Shown here piece after piece: positions 53,127-62,600 of a stretch of 64,000 nt of DNA; position 1 is the first letter of the stretch; each line of letters begins with the position of its first letter. A program made the position numbers and the translations under genes. This DNA is from Pseudomonas sp. PD9R (GTDB lineage: Bacteria > Pseudomonadota > Gammaproteobacteria > Pseudomonadales > Pseudomonadaceae): contig NZ_JAHTMR010000016.1 in assembly GCF_019200975.1 (NCBI RefSeq), positions 62,006 to 126,005 of the forward strand. Direction: 5' to 3'. The notes under the pieces were generated by a model. That model worked only from the letters and a program-made list of their open reading frames with translations. It was not told where the DNA came from and made no database searches.

Positions 53127-53520
53127 GGGGCCGTTTAGGATTCGACGCCGGTTGCGAAACTTTAGGTGCATGCCGAGTTGGTAACAGAACTCGTAAATCC
53201 ACTGTTGCAACTTCTTATAGTTGCCAATGACGAAACCTACGGGGAATACGCTCTCGCTGCGTAAGCAGCCTTAGCCCTTCCCTCCTGGTACCTTCGGGTC
53301 CAGCAATCATCAGGGGATGTCTGTAAACCCAAAGTGATTGTCATATAGAACAGAATCGCCGTGCAGTACGTTGTGGACGAAGCGGCTAAAACTTACACAA
53401 CTCGCCCAAAGCACCCTGCCCGTCGGGTCGCTGAGGGTTAACTTAATAGACACGGCTACGCATGTAGTACCGACAGCGGAGTACTGGCGGACGGGGGTTC
53501 AAATCCCCCCGGCTCCACCA
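53127..53520 (+). ncRNA. ssrA: tmRNA (SsrA)
   Basis: 394-base transfer-messenger RNA that rescues stalled ribosomes with SmpB. The 5' end GGGGCCG pairs with the 3' CGGCUCC before the encoded CCA; the 5' part GATTCGACGCCGGTTGCGAA is the canonical start and the 3' part ACGGGGGTTCAAATCCCCCC the T-arm. The resume codon is GCC at 53223 and the tag ORF 53223-53264 encodes ANDETYGEYALAA then TAA, ending in the degradation signal ALAA. The four pseudoknot region lies between tag and T-arm. Confidence 0.97.
53223..53264 (+). other. tmRNA tag reading frame
   Basis: 13-residue tag ANDETYGEYALAA with stop TAA, inside ssrA. The AA terminus and the ALAA ending are what ClpXP/ClpAP recognise. Confidence 0.93.
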
Positions 53521-53543
53521 ATTCGTCTTCCCAGGAAGACTCG

Positions 53544-53588
53544 AAAAAGCCGTAAAGCCAAGAGAAATCGAAGCTTTACGGCTTTTTT
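53544..53588 (+). terminator. Intrinsic terminator of ssrA
   Basis: AAAAAGCCGTAAAGC pairs with GCTTTACGGCTTTTTT across a 14-base loop, with a T6 tract, 24 bases after the tmRNA CCA. Confidence 0.85.
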
Positions 53589-53629
53589 GTTGCTTGTACG
53601 TTTACCGAATCCCGAATTAAACGGCCGGC

Positions 53630-53833
53630 TTACCCAATATGCCGGTGTAATGAGGCCGGTGCCTTGCTCAATCGCACCAGCATGTCGGGCAGTGTTGGCA
53701 GGTTGGTCGTGTCGGTGAGCGGTAGCACAAAATCATAGCGGGTCAGGAAGAAGTCCGGTACGTCACTGTCGAACACCACGACCACCCGTTTCAGAACTGC
53801 CCTCGGTTGCAATTGCGCCCACAAAAAAGGCAC
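53630..53833 (-). pseudogene. Orphan ORF fragment between ssrA and pel
   Basis: An open frame of 67 codons on the minus strand (RVVVVFDSDVPDFFLTRYDF then VLPLTDTTNLPTLPDMLVRL). It looks protein-like, not random, but its only start codon (GTG) lies inside the pel terminator hairpin, no ribosome site precedes it, and a stop lies three codons upstream, so it is more likely a truncated remnant than an intact gene. I do not recognise the family. The surrounding 53589-53819 shows nothing else. Confidence 0.3.
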
Positions 53834-53862
53834 TGACGATTATCGCCAGTGCCTTTTTTGTG
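53820..53862. terminator. Terminator at the end of the pel operon
   Basis: CACAAAAAAGGCACTG and CAGTGCCTTTTTTGTG form a long stem around an 11-base loop; both strands have a run of six U. It lies 14 bp after pelG and can serve both directions. Confidence 0.85.
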
Positions 53863-53875
53863 TCTACAAAGTGTT

Positions 53876-55246
53876 TCAGCGCGACAACATGAACGTGTCG
53901 TACTCAAGGTCTTCCAGCGCCGTGGACAACCGGTGCAGCCCTAACAACACACAGGCCAGCAACGACAGGGTAAAGCCGTAGCCGAAGAAACTCGGGCCCA
54001 GGTGCATGCTCAGCAGCGTCAGCCCGGCGTTCAGCACCGCGAACAGCACGCACAATTCCAGCACTACGGCGCGTTTATCGAGGTAGAAGAACACGTTTAG
54101 CAATGCCATGAACACCACCTGGATGCTCACGCCGATCAAGTCGATGTAGAACAACGGCAGGTAGTAACTGGAGATGCCCAACCAGTCCAGCAAACGCGGC
54201 GCGAACAGGAATAGCAGCACCACCGTCAGCCCCTGCACCTTGCAGATTTCCAGCAGGCCCTGACGAATCGACAAGGTCATTTCGGTTTTCAGCGAACCGA
54301 TGTGCTGCAAGGTTTCACCTTCACGGATCGCCCGGAACAGGCGGTCGTACCACTCGGCGAAATCGGTTTCGATACGCACCAGGAACACGGCCATACCGGG
54401 AATGATCGCCAGGTACGCGAGGAAAATCGGCAAGTCATACAGGATCGATGCGCGCAGCGGACCGACGACGATATTCGACGTACCGGGGTTGAACCAGAAC
54501 AGGAATTTGTCGATCCAGATACCGAAGTTATAGAAGAACCCGGTGGCCAGCAGACTGAGGAAAACCTGGCGGCGTTCGAGGAAGTCGAAGGCGATCAGCT
54601 TCTCGGCGCGGTACTCGCGCAGGATGTCGTAGAGAAACAGAAACAGCAGCGTGCTGTGCCCGAGCAGCAATGCCAGCAGCAAGCCCGGCATCTGCAGGAA
54701 GCTCAGCACGTAGGCGCTGGCGACCATCAGCGTGTAGCCCACCAGCATCACCAGCAAGATGCGGTTATAGGCCTTCATCCCCGAGAGGAAGATGATCACC
54801 AGCCACAAGTTGCACAGCACCACGAAGTTCGACAGCACTAGCAAACGGTAGAGCAGCGGCTGGTCGAACAGCACGCTCAGCACCACGATACCCAGCACAC
54901 CGGCACCGATCGTCACCAGTAACAGCACGCCCAGCAGGTTCGGCAGAATCTGCTCGTACTTGTGTTCGAACAATCGGTCGGAAACGAATCGGGTGAAGAA
55001 CAGTTGCAGGCCGCCCGTGAGAATCAGCGAGCTGGCCATCAGGTACGTCACCGTCACCAGGAACTGCCCGACCAGCACGTTCGGCAGCATCAGGCCCAGG
55101 CTGATGATCCCCACCAGCATCACGCTGATGATCGACAACACCCACGGCCCCGAGCTGATCAACCCGGCGTAAACATAGGCATGCAAGGTCGCCGTATAGG
55201 AATCACGCGACAGGATCTTGCGGAGTTCGAAGCCAATCCCGGCCAT
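53876..55246 (-). CDS. pelG: Pel polysaccharide export membrane protein PelG
   Basis: Inner-membrane protein of the Pel secretion complex, thought to translocate the polymer across the membrane with PelF/PelD/PelE. 456 residues; it begins MAGIGFELRKILSRDSYTAT and has about 12 hydrophobic helices, e.g. VLSIISVMLVGIISLGLML, LLYRLLVLSNFVVLCNLWLV, and FYIDLIGVSIQVVFMALLNV. Flippase-like (MATE/MurJ) topology. Its ATG directly follows the pelF stop with no gap. Last gene of the operon. Confidence 0.94.
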   Translation of the reverse strand: MAGIGFELRKILSRDSYTATLHAYVYAGLISSGPWVLSIISVMLVGIISLGLMLPNVLVGQFLVTVTYLMASSLILTGGLQLFFTRFVSDRLFEHKYEQILPNLLGVLLLVTIGAGVLGIVVLSVLFDQPLLYRLLVLSNFVVLCNLWLVIIFLSGMKAYNRILLVMLVGYTLMVASAYVLSFLQMPGLLLALLLGHSTLLFLFLYDILREYRAEKLIAFDFLERRQVFLSLLATGFFYNFGIWIDKFLFWFNPGTSNIVVGPLRASILYDLPIFLAYLAIIPGMAVFLVRIETDFAEWYDRLFRAIREGETLQHIGSLKTEMTLSIRQGLLEICKVQGLTVVLLFLFAPRLLDWLGISSYYLPLFYIDLIGVSIQVVFMALLNVFFYLDKRAVVLELCVLFAVLNAGLTLLSMHLGPSFFGYGFTLSLLACVLLGLHRLSTALEDLEYDTFMLSR

Positions 55247-56761
55247 TTAAATGTTCTCCATGGCGGCTTGATACAGGTCGCGATAGCGCTGCAGCATCAA
55301 GGCTTCGGTGTAATAACGATTGACCCGCAACAAACCGCTGGCTTGAGCGGCTTCCCAGCGTTGCGGACTGCGTAGCAGTTCGAGGATCGCCACGCTGGTG
55401 GCTTGCGGATCGGCGATTGCCACCACCTTGCCGGCCAGGCCCAAGTCGCGGTCCTCGGCAGTGCCGCCTTCGATCAACTCACGGCAAGAACCCACGTCGC
55501 TGCTGACCACCGGCGTACCGGCGGCCCAGGCTTCGAGAATCACCAGCGGTTGCGCCTCGCTGATCGAGGTCAGCACCATCAGGCCCAGTTGCGGCAGGAT
55601 TTCCTGGATGCGCTGGAAACCAAGGAAATGCACCTTGCCCTCCAACCCCAGACTGGCCATCAGGCTGCGGCATTCGCTGACGTACTCCGGGTCTTCTTCT
55701 TCCGGACCGACGATCCAGCCTTCGGCCTGGGGCATCGCGCTGATCACGCCGCGCATGGCCCGCAAAAAGGTTTTCACGTCCTTGATCGGCACCACGCGCC
55801 CGATCAAACCCACCACCGGCGCAATGCCTGGCGCGCGGGATTCGAGCGCTGCGGTCCATTGCGGCAAGTCGATACCGTTAGGGATGACCTGGGTGCGCAC
55901 CGGGTCGGCACCGTCCTTGATTTGCCGCTGACGGTTGCCGTCATACAGCGAGATGATGCTGTCGGCGCTGTTGTAAGTCAGCTGGCCGATACGTTCGAAA
56001 AAGCGCACCCACAAGGTACGGATGTAACCCGAACCGGCGTCGAGGCTGCGGTTGAGCGCCTGGCCGGAACTCTCGGCGATCCAGCTGGCCTGGGCCAGGT
56101 CGATCTTGCGCTCCTTGGTGTAGATCCCGTGCTCGCTGAGCAAGTAAGTGCAGTTCCAGCGTTGCTTGAGGATGCAGCCCAACAGCCCGGCGTATCCCGT
56201 AGAAATCGAATGCAGCACCCGCGCCCGCGGCATCTTGCGTGACGACTCGGCGAGCATCAGCAACGGCGACTGCATCGAGCGCAGGGTCCAGAAATAGTTG
56301 ACGAACGAAGGGTCGGCGCAATGCAGGCGATAGCCTTCGCTCAACGCCTCCCAACTGGCGCGGCTGCGCAGCACGTCGTCGAGGGTCAGCCGACCCTGGG
56401 CGATATTGTCGAGCAGGCTTTCGCCCAGTTCCGGCTCCGGCGGGTCCGGGTGATGCAGGAAGCGATACAAGTCCTGAAGCTGCTGCAAGTCGGCTTCCCC
56501 TGGCGTGCCGCGGGTGTCGGTCGGATGGGTCGCATCTTCAAGGAACACTTCTTCGATGTGCAGCACATTCGGCGGCACTTGATAGCGGCGCTCCGCGTAC
56601 GCCGAGCGCTGCCCACCGATGAACATTACCGAAAACGTGACCTCTGGCAGGCCGAGGATCATCTGGTGAATCCAGCTCGACACACCACCGCGCACATAAG
56701 GCCAGGTGCCTTCGAGCAGCAGGCAGATATCGGCCATCGGCGCCTCTTCCTTGTGACTCAT
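55247..56761 (-). CDS. pelF: Pel glycosyltransferase PelF (GT4 family)
   Basis: Cytosolic glycosyltransferase that polymerises Pel using UDP-GalNAc/UDP-GlcNAc-type donors, 504 residues. N-terminal GT4 start LLLEGTWPYVRGGVSSWIHQ near 12-31; C-terminal retaining-GT motif EAQPLVILEAWAAGTPVVSS with E-x7-E near 410. ATG overlaps pelE by 4 bp. Upstream of pelG. Confidence 0.95.
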   Translation of the reverse strand: MSHKEEAPMADICLLLEGTWPYVRGGVSSWIHQMILGLPEVTFSVMFIGGQRSAYAERRYQVPPNVLHIEEVFLEDATHPTDTRGTPGEADLQQLQDLYRFLHHPDPPEPELGESLLDNIAQGRLTLDDVLRSRASWEALSEGYRLHCADPSFVNYFWTLRSMQSPLLMLAESSRKMPRARVLHSISTGYAGLLGCILKQRWNCTYLLSEHGIYTKERKIDLAQASWIAESSGQALNRSLDAGSGYIRTLWVRFFERIGQLTYNSADSIISLYDGNRQRQIKDGADPVRTQVIPNGIDLPQWTAALESRAPGIAPVVGLIGRVVPIKDVKTFLRAMRGVISAMPQAEGWIVGPEEEDPEYVSECRSLMASLGLEGKVHFLGFQRIQEILPQLGLMVLTSISEAQPLVILEAWAAGTPVVSSDVGSCRELIEGGTAEDRDLGLAGKVVAIADPQATSVAILELLRSPQRWEAAQASGLLRVNRYYTEALMLQRYRDLYQAAMENI

Positions 56762-57747
56762 GTCCAGCTCCTCACCAGTTCAGCGAAGGGAGGTCGCTGA
56801 CGGGTTTTCTCGGGAAGGCTCGCGAGCAATCCAGGGATTTCGTGATAGCGACCGGCCTCGAATGCCAGCTCGGCGTGGAACGGCAGAACCTGGGCTTCAC
56901 CCATGCCGTTCTCCTGGGCCTGGGTCAGCAGCACTTCGGCTCGCTCGACATCACCGCGCTCCAGGGCAATACGCCCGGCCAGCAGGAACAACTCGCCGCC
57001 CTCGCCCGCTTCCAGACCTTGCTCGGCATGTTCGCTGGCCTGATTAAGCACGTGCTCAAGCACACTGCCTTGCGCCAAACCCAGATACGCCAGCTCCCAA
57101 TACCAGCGCGCCAGCGTGCCATGCAACACGCCGGCGGCTTGGGCCGTGGCGCCGTTCAGTTGGCCGAGGGCGATCTGGATGCGCAGGTTGATATCGCTTT
57201 CCTGCTTGTCGAGCATCGAGTACGCCAGCAGTCGCACGTCATCGCTCGGGTCGCCCAGCGCCAGTTTGAGGATCGGCACCGCTTCCTTGCCCGGCATCCG
57301 TCGCGTGGCCAGCAAGGCGGCGAGGCGTTGATCCGGGTCAGGCGCATGACGCAGCACGTCCTGCAAACCACCATCGGCAAAAATCGGCTTGTGCAATTGC
57401 ATCTGCGCCCGATACGGCAGGCTCGGAATGCCGACTGCTTGCCAGGCTTGTTTGTCCCGTTTGCGTGGCAGGTACAGTGCCGGGAAAATCGCCGCGACCA
57501 CGCCCACGGTACCGAGCACCGGAACAAAGAACGCCATGCTGAAAATGAACAGCGGGCTCCACGGCAGCGGCGAGCGATAACGCGCCGGCAACAGCAGCCA
57601 GACGGCCGCGCACAACATAACGCTGGCCAGACCGTGACTGAGGGTGAACACCAGTAATTGGTGCGCCTCGGGCACGTCCACCCACAGGCTCGTCCAACTG
57701 CCCGCCTCTAACAACAAGGCTCCGCTAAACAGCCACTTGCTGATCAT
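56758..57747 (-). CDS. pelE: Pel assembly protein PelE
   Basis: Inner-membrane protein with a cytoplasmic TPR region, 329 residues. Hydrophobic segments near 2-20, 30-55 (TLSHGLASVMLCAAVWLLLP) and 62-88 (FIFSMAFFVPVLGTVGVVAA), followed by a soluble repeat region from about 90 (SYMLDKQESDINLRIQIALG-type helices). It partners with PelD and PelG. It overlaps the end of pelD by 23 bp and pelF by 4 bp. Confidence 0.92.
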   Translation of the reverse strand: MISKWLFSGALLLEAGSWTSLWVDVPEAHQLLVFTLSHGLASVMLCAAVWLLLPARYRSPLPWSPLFIFSMAFFVPVLGTVGVVAAIFPALYLPRKRDKQAWQAVGIPSLPYRAQMQLHKPIFADGGLQDVLRHAPDPDQRLAALLATRRMPGKEAVPILKLALGDPSDDVRLLAYSMLDKQESDINLRIQIALGQLNGATAQAAGVLHGTLARWYWELAYLGLAQGSVLEHVLNQASEHAEQGLEAGEGGELFLLAGRIALERGDVERAEVLLTQAQENGMGEAQVLPFHAELAFEAGRYHEIPGLLASLPEKTRQRPPFAELVRSWT

Positions 57748-59089
57748 TCAGACCACACTCGTTGAACAGGAAATTACGCAGCCCGTTGTGTTCACCAGGC
57801 TCCAGGTTGAAAGGCATGACGCGCACGCCGAGGCTGTTCATGTCACTTTCAATGCCAAAGTGTTCGTGTATCAGCAGGTTGATACGCGCCAGATAACCTT
57901 CGGTGCCTTGCGGGCTGGTCAACGGCAACAGCACCAGCAGCAGCTGATGGTCGCGGTTGTTGCGTAGCGGCAAGTGCAAGTCGAGACCACGCTGACTGCG
58001 CTCCAGCAACCGCGTCAGTTCTTCGTTGGCGCGCGTCATTTCGAAGGCGAACAGGCCGGCCGACAATTTGTGCTGCTCGACGTCCACCAGCGATCGCTTG
58101 AGTTGCAAGGTGAAGTGCTGTGCATCGGCATCAGCCAGTTGCAGCACCTGCGCATCGCGCAGCAACAGGTCGGCGATATGCCCGGCCAGCAACGCCAACA
58201 GGCTCAGGGTGCGATCCTGGAAGGCGAAGAACGGCATCTGCCGCACGGCCAGCACCGCCAACAAACGGCCCTCGGCATCGATCAGCGGGATACAGGCCTG
58301 CAACGACGAGAATTGCGCCGAGTGCCCGGCATCGATCAGTTCCTGACGCACGCTTACCAGCTCGCCGCGCTCCAGGCACAGCTTGACCAGACCGTCTTCG
58401 GTGTCCAGGTCCCCCATGACGCCGATGGTCGCCAAGGGTTTGGGCAGGACGCGCTCTTCGCGGTCATCCACCCGATACAAACCGGCCACCCGCAGCGAAC
58501 CGTATTGACCAAGCACCGCCGCAATAGGGTCGGCCAATGCGCCCAGCGCGTCGCCTTCGTCTGGCATGACCCGCAGTTTTTCACGCAAGCCCAGCAAGGA
58601 GCTGCGCAGGCTCTGATCGCTGCCCGCCACGCGCTGCTCCAGCAGGTCGTGAGAGACCCGCAGAATCTGATGCGCGCGGGTGAATTCATCGAGACGATAC
58701 TGGCGGTAATCGTTGGCCATCTGCAGGCGTTCCAGGCGTCGTTCCCACAGATCGCGGACCTCGCCCACCAGCATTCCGCAGACCAGCACGCCGACAATCC
58801 ATGACGGCTCAAGCTGCGCATAACCGGCATGGCCGCTATAGCGCAGGGCAAACGCCGCCATCACCAACAGTGCGGCGCTAAGCAGGCCACGAACAAAACC
58901 GTAACGCACACCCAACAGCAGCGGCGCCAGAATCGGCCAGGGGAACCCGCCGTGCATTTGCATCGGGTCTTCCGGGGTCAGCCACAGGCCGAGACCAATC
59001 GCCAGGCCGGTCACCAAAAACGTTTCCAGCCAAGACACCGGGCCGCTGGCGCGAGGCGCCAGGCTGTAATCCATGTGTGGAGAATTCAT
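57725..59089 (-). CDS. pelD: Pel c-di-GMP receptor PelD
   Basis: Inner-membrane protein whose degenerate GGDEF domain binds c-di-GMP to switch on Pel synthesis, 454 residues from ATG at 59087-59089. An in-frame GTG at 59098 gives three more residues; with the ATG the receptor residues fall at Arg367, Asp370 (RGLD) and Arg402, the same numbers as in P. aeruginosa PelD, which favours the ATG. Four N-terminal membrane helices (about 20-115), a coiled region with Arg162 near the known Arg161, a GAF domain and the degenerate GGDEF domain. No intact GGDEF motif. Confidence 0.93.
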   Translation of the reverse strand: MNSPHMDYSLAPRASGPVSWLETFLVTGLAIGLGLWLTPEDPMQMHGGFPWPILAPLLLGVRYGFVRGLLSAALLVMAAFALRYSGHAGYAQLEPSWIVGVLVCGMLVGEVRDLWERRLERLQMANDYRQYRLDEFTRAHQILRVSHDLLEQRVAGSDQSLRSSLLGLREKLRVMPDEGDALGALADPIAAVLGQYGSLRVAGLYRVDDREERVLPKPLATIGVMGDLDTEDGLVKLCLERGELVSVRQELIDAGHSAQFSSLQACIPLIDAEGRLLAVLAVRQMPFFAFQDRTLSLLALLAGHIADLLLRDAQVLQLADADAQHFTLQLKRSLVDVEQHKLSAGLFAFEMTRANEELTRLLERSQRGLDLHLPLRNNRDHQLLLVLLPLTSPQGTEGYLARINLLIHEHFGIESDMNSLGVRVMPFNLEPGEHNGLRNFLFNECGLNDQQVAV

Positions 59090-59094
59090 TGCGA

Positions 59095-59613
59095 TCACTC
59101 GAACCGAAGGGCGCCAACAAGCGTATCGAGCACTTTTTGCGCAGTGCCCGCGAGGCTTTCACGGGACCAGCCCGCACGTGCGCCACTTTTGCTCCACAGC
59201 ACCCGACCGCTGTCCGCGTCGAGCACGCGCAGGCTGATACCCACTGCTGGCTCGCCATCCAGGCCGTTCTTGTACTGCCACTCTTCGACGCTGCCGGCGA
59301 CCACGTAATCGAGTTTCTGCTGGCGCGCCCATTCGAGGGCACCGGCCAGACGCTCGTTGTCGTCCATCAGTGCTTGTTCACCTTGGGTGCTGACCGGGTA
59401 AACCCGTGGCTGCAGGCCGTGACTGCTGAGCACGCTGAGCAGGATTTGCTCGCTGCGCTCACCGGCCTGCGGCGTCTGCGAATAGTTGACCATCGGCACG
59501 ATGCCCCACTGCGCATTGCGCGGCAGGCTCGGGCTGGCTTCGTCAGTGAAGCTGGCGCAACCGGCGACAAACAGGACCGCCAGCGCCAGGCTCAGATTAC
59601 GAATTGCTTGCAT
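59095..59613 (-). CDS. pelC: Pel outer-membrane lipoprotein PelC
   Basis: Outer-membrane lipoprotein forming a ring that guides Pel to the PelB exporter, 172 residues. Lipoprotein signal with lipobox LFVAGCASF (Cys19); the mature domain resembles TolB/CsgG-type small domains (VNYSQTPQAGERSEQILLSV near 55-74, YVVAGSVEEWQYKNG near 107). 28 bp after pelB; its stop overlaps a possible pelD GTG. Confidence 0.93.
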   Translation of the reverse strand: MQAIRNLSLALAVLFVAGCASFTDEASPSLPRNAQWGIVPMVNYSQTPQAGERSEQILLSVLSSHGLQPRVYPVSTQGEQALMDDNERLAGALEWARQQKLDYVVAGSVEEWQYKNGLDGEPAVGISLRVLDADSGRVLWSKSGARAGWSRESLAGTAQKVLDTLVGALRFE

Positions 59614-59641
59614 ACGTTTTTCTCCCGTAGAAATTCCATGA

Positions 59642-62600
59642 TCAGCGTCCGAAACGTACGCCGTAGCTCACACCCAGTGTTCCGCCCGACTTACCATCCC
59701 CGCCTTGTGGCGCGGATTGGTAGCCGAAGGTCAGGGCCAGTTCGTCATCACCCAGCACTTCAACGCCGATCCCGGTGTTGATGCCGTAGTTGAATGTTTG
59801 ATCGGTCCATTGCCAACCCGCCGTCAGGTCCACCAGCCAGGTGTATTGCGGGCGAGTACGCACCAGCGCACCCGGCAAGCCACGGCGCCAGGAACTGCCG
59901 AAATACAGTTGCCCGTAGCGGCTTTGCAGCAGGTCGCTGGCGGTGACGGTATTTATGTCCAGCGGATTGATCGGGTCAGGCAAACCGGTCTCCGGATCAA
60001 AGGTTTGAACCGGCGCCGCCTGCTTGACCGGCCCGCCGAAGTTACTGGACAAGTAATCCAGATTTCGGTCCTTGACCTGGTTTTTCTGATAATCGACACC
60101 ACTGCGCACGGTCCAGTTGGGGCCGGCGAATTCCAGGGTGTGGTTGAACTCCATTTTCAGCGCGTGACCATTGCCGAGGTCGTCGCCAGCACGGGTCGAA
60201 AACGATCTCTGGGCGACTTCCCAACTGAACTGATCGCGGGCACTCACGCTATGTCGGCCACCCAGCCATACGCTGTCCTGCTGACCGAAGGCGCGCATCA
60301 AGCCACTGTCTTCGTTCTTGCGATGCCAGCCGAGGCCGGTTTCCAGTTCATCACTGACGCCCAACTGCCAGGTCCGGGACAGGCCCAGGCCGTTACGATC
60401 GTCGTCGCTGCGCTGGCTGGTGTCGGCGAACAGCTTGTAGCTGCCGTTCTCCACCGCACGCTGCAGGGTCAGAGCCGCATTGCGCTCTTCGCCGATTCTC
60501 GATGACTCGATGTCATCGCCACTGTAATCGCCCTGCTCCAGTACAAGATCGGCGTACCACTGATTGCCGAGGTTGTGCGCAATCTCCAGGCGTGGTGCAT
60601 TGAACTCGACCCCGCCGAAGTTCTGCTCATGCCAGGACAACTGCGCACCTTGCGGCGTGAGTTCGTGGATTTCCACCGCCTGGCGACGCAGTTGCTCACG
60701 CACCGCTTGCGGTTGATCATCACCGAGTGCCGACAGGCTGGTGTCGAGTGCTTCGTCGGTGCGCCCAAGACGACTGAGGGCCTGCGCGCGCTGCGCCGGA
60801 TTCAGATCGCTGCTGGCCAAAAGCGTTTCGACCTGTGCCTTGTTACGGCTGCGCAGGGCCTGTTGAATCTGCTCGTAACGCTCGACCTTCAAGCCCTGAC
60901 TGCGCGCCCAATCCAGCCATTGATCCTTTTGCGATTCCTGGTTGGTCGCATCGAGACGCGCCAGCAAACGTTCGAACCACAATTGCAGCATTGCCGGCGA
61001 GCCGTCCTGCCACTTCATCACTTGCTGTTGGGCTTTGCGCGGCGAGTAACTGCTGGCCATCAGGCGCAACCAGATGCCGTAGCGCTGCGACGATGGCTGA
61101 ACGTTTTCACCTTCAGGACTGCGCAACAACTTCAGGCGCAGACGCTGGGCCGCATCCTGGTAACCGGCACTCTCCAGCGCATCGGCGTAGGCCGCTTGTA
61201 CCAGCCAATCCTGAGAACTGCCCTTGAGGTACATCCGATACCAGGCCAGCGCTTCGCTGTCGCGACCGAGCATCTGGCTGGCACTGGCGAACGGCAACCA
61301 CAGGATCCGGTCTTCGCGCGCCTGAGCCTTCCATTTCGTCAGCAACGGTTTGAGTTCCGCAGTGTTGCCTTGATCGACGTAGAGCCACATCAGACGCTCG
61401 CGGAACAAATTGTCCTCGGGGAACCGTTCCAGGCCTTCTTTGTAAAGGCGCTGAGCCTCGTCGGTCTGGCCTTTCTGCACCGCCAGCGCACCGCGAACCG
61501 CTAACACCTGGGCCTGCCCGAAGGCCGCCGGGTATTGTTCGGCGTCCTTGAGCAGCGACTCCACTTGCGGCCAGTCCTGCAATTCCTGGGCTTGCTGCAA
61601 CGCTTCGACCAGCCGTTGCTGATCGTGGGTGCGCTGCCAGCTGCCCACCATCAACTGCAAGGAACGCTGCGGATTGCTGGTGCGATAAAGGGTGATCAAC
61701 TGACTCTCGTCGCCGCTGTTGAGCGAGCCCTTGAGCGCCAGCATTTTTTCCAGCGACACTTGCAGTTCATCGTCGAGTTCCAGGTCCCACGCCAGTGCCG
61801 CACGGGAACGCCAGTAATTCGGATCGGTGATCGTGTGGTTATCGACTTGCAACACCTGCCATGCAGCCTTGTTGTCGAACAGTTTCAGGTCGGTGTCGAC
61901 CCAATCGACGCGCTCCGTGGTGGTCAGCGCGAACCGCTTCGAATAGTCCGTGTACACCTTTGCCTTGGCCGCATATTGCCCGGTGTTTTCCAGGTTTTGC
62001 AGCAGGCGTGTCCAGGCCAGCCGATGCTGCGGGTACTTGCGCAAATAAGTGTGCAGCCAGGCTTCTGCCTGTTTCGGCGTGCCCCGCGATTCGTGGCCGT
62101 AAATCAGCGCATCGAGTTCGACATCGGTCAGCGCACGCTGATCCATGATCTCGGCGAGCAATGGAATTGACCGGTCAAAATCAAACTGCTGACTGGCCAG
62201 GCGCCAGGCGTGCTCACGGGTTTCTGCTGATTCGCGCAGCTTCAGCAGGCGAATCCAGTAACCCAGCGCAGTATCGGTTTCGCCACGCCATTCGCCCAAC
62301 TGAGCCATTTGTTCCAGCAAGTGCAGGTCTTCGGGCTGTTCGAGCAGCAGTTGCTGACCGCTGTCCCAGGCACCCGGCAAATCGCCAAGGGCCAGGCGCA
62401 TGCTGAAGTCTTTCTGCAGGATTTGCGGGTCGTCCGGCTGCAAGACACGCCACTGTTGCAGGAAGCGTTGCGCCAGATCGAAGCGCTTGCTTGCGATCGC
62501 CACGTCGACACCTTGCTGCACCCACGCCGTATCGGTTTGCGGATTGATCAGCCGGTCGATTTCATCGGCGAGCACTTGTACGGCCTGGTCGCCCTGCCCG

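Noticed and set aside
53338..53718. 126-codon open frame after the tmRNA tag
   Set aside because: Covers the 3' half of the tmRNA, its T-arm and the terminator, so it is not a gene.
53521..53875. Prophage or integrative element attached to the ssrA 3' end
   Set aside because: No integrase, excisionase or duplicate of the tmRNA end was found in the window.
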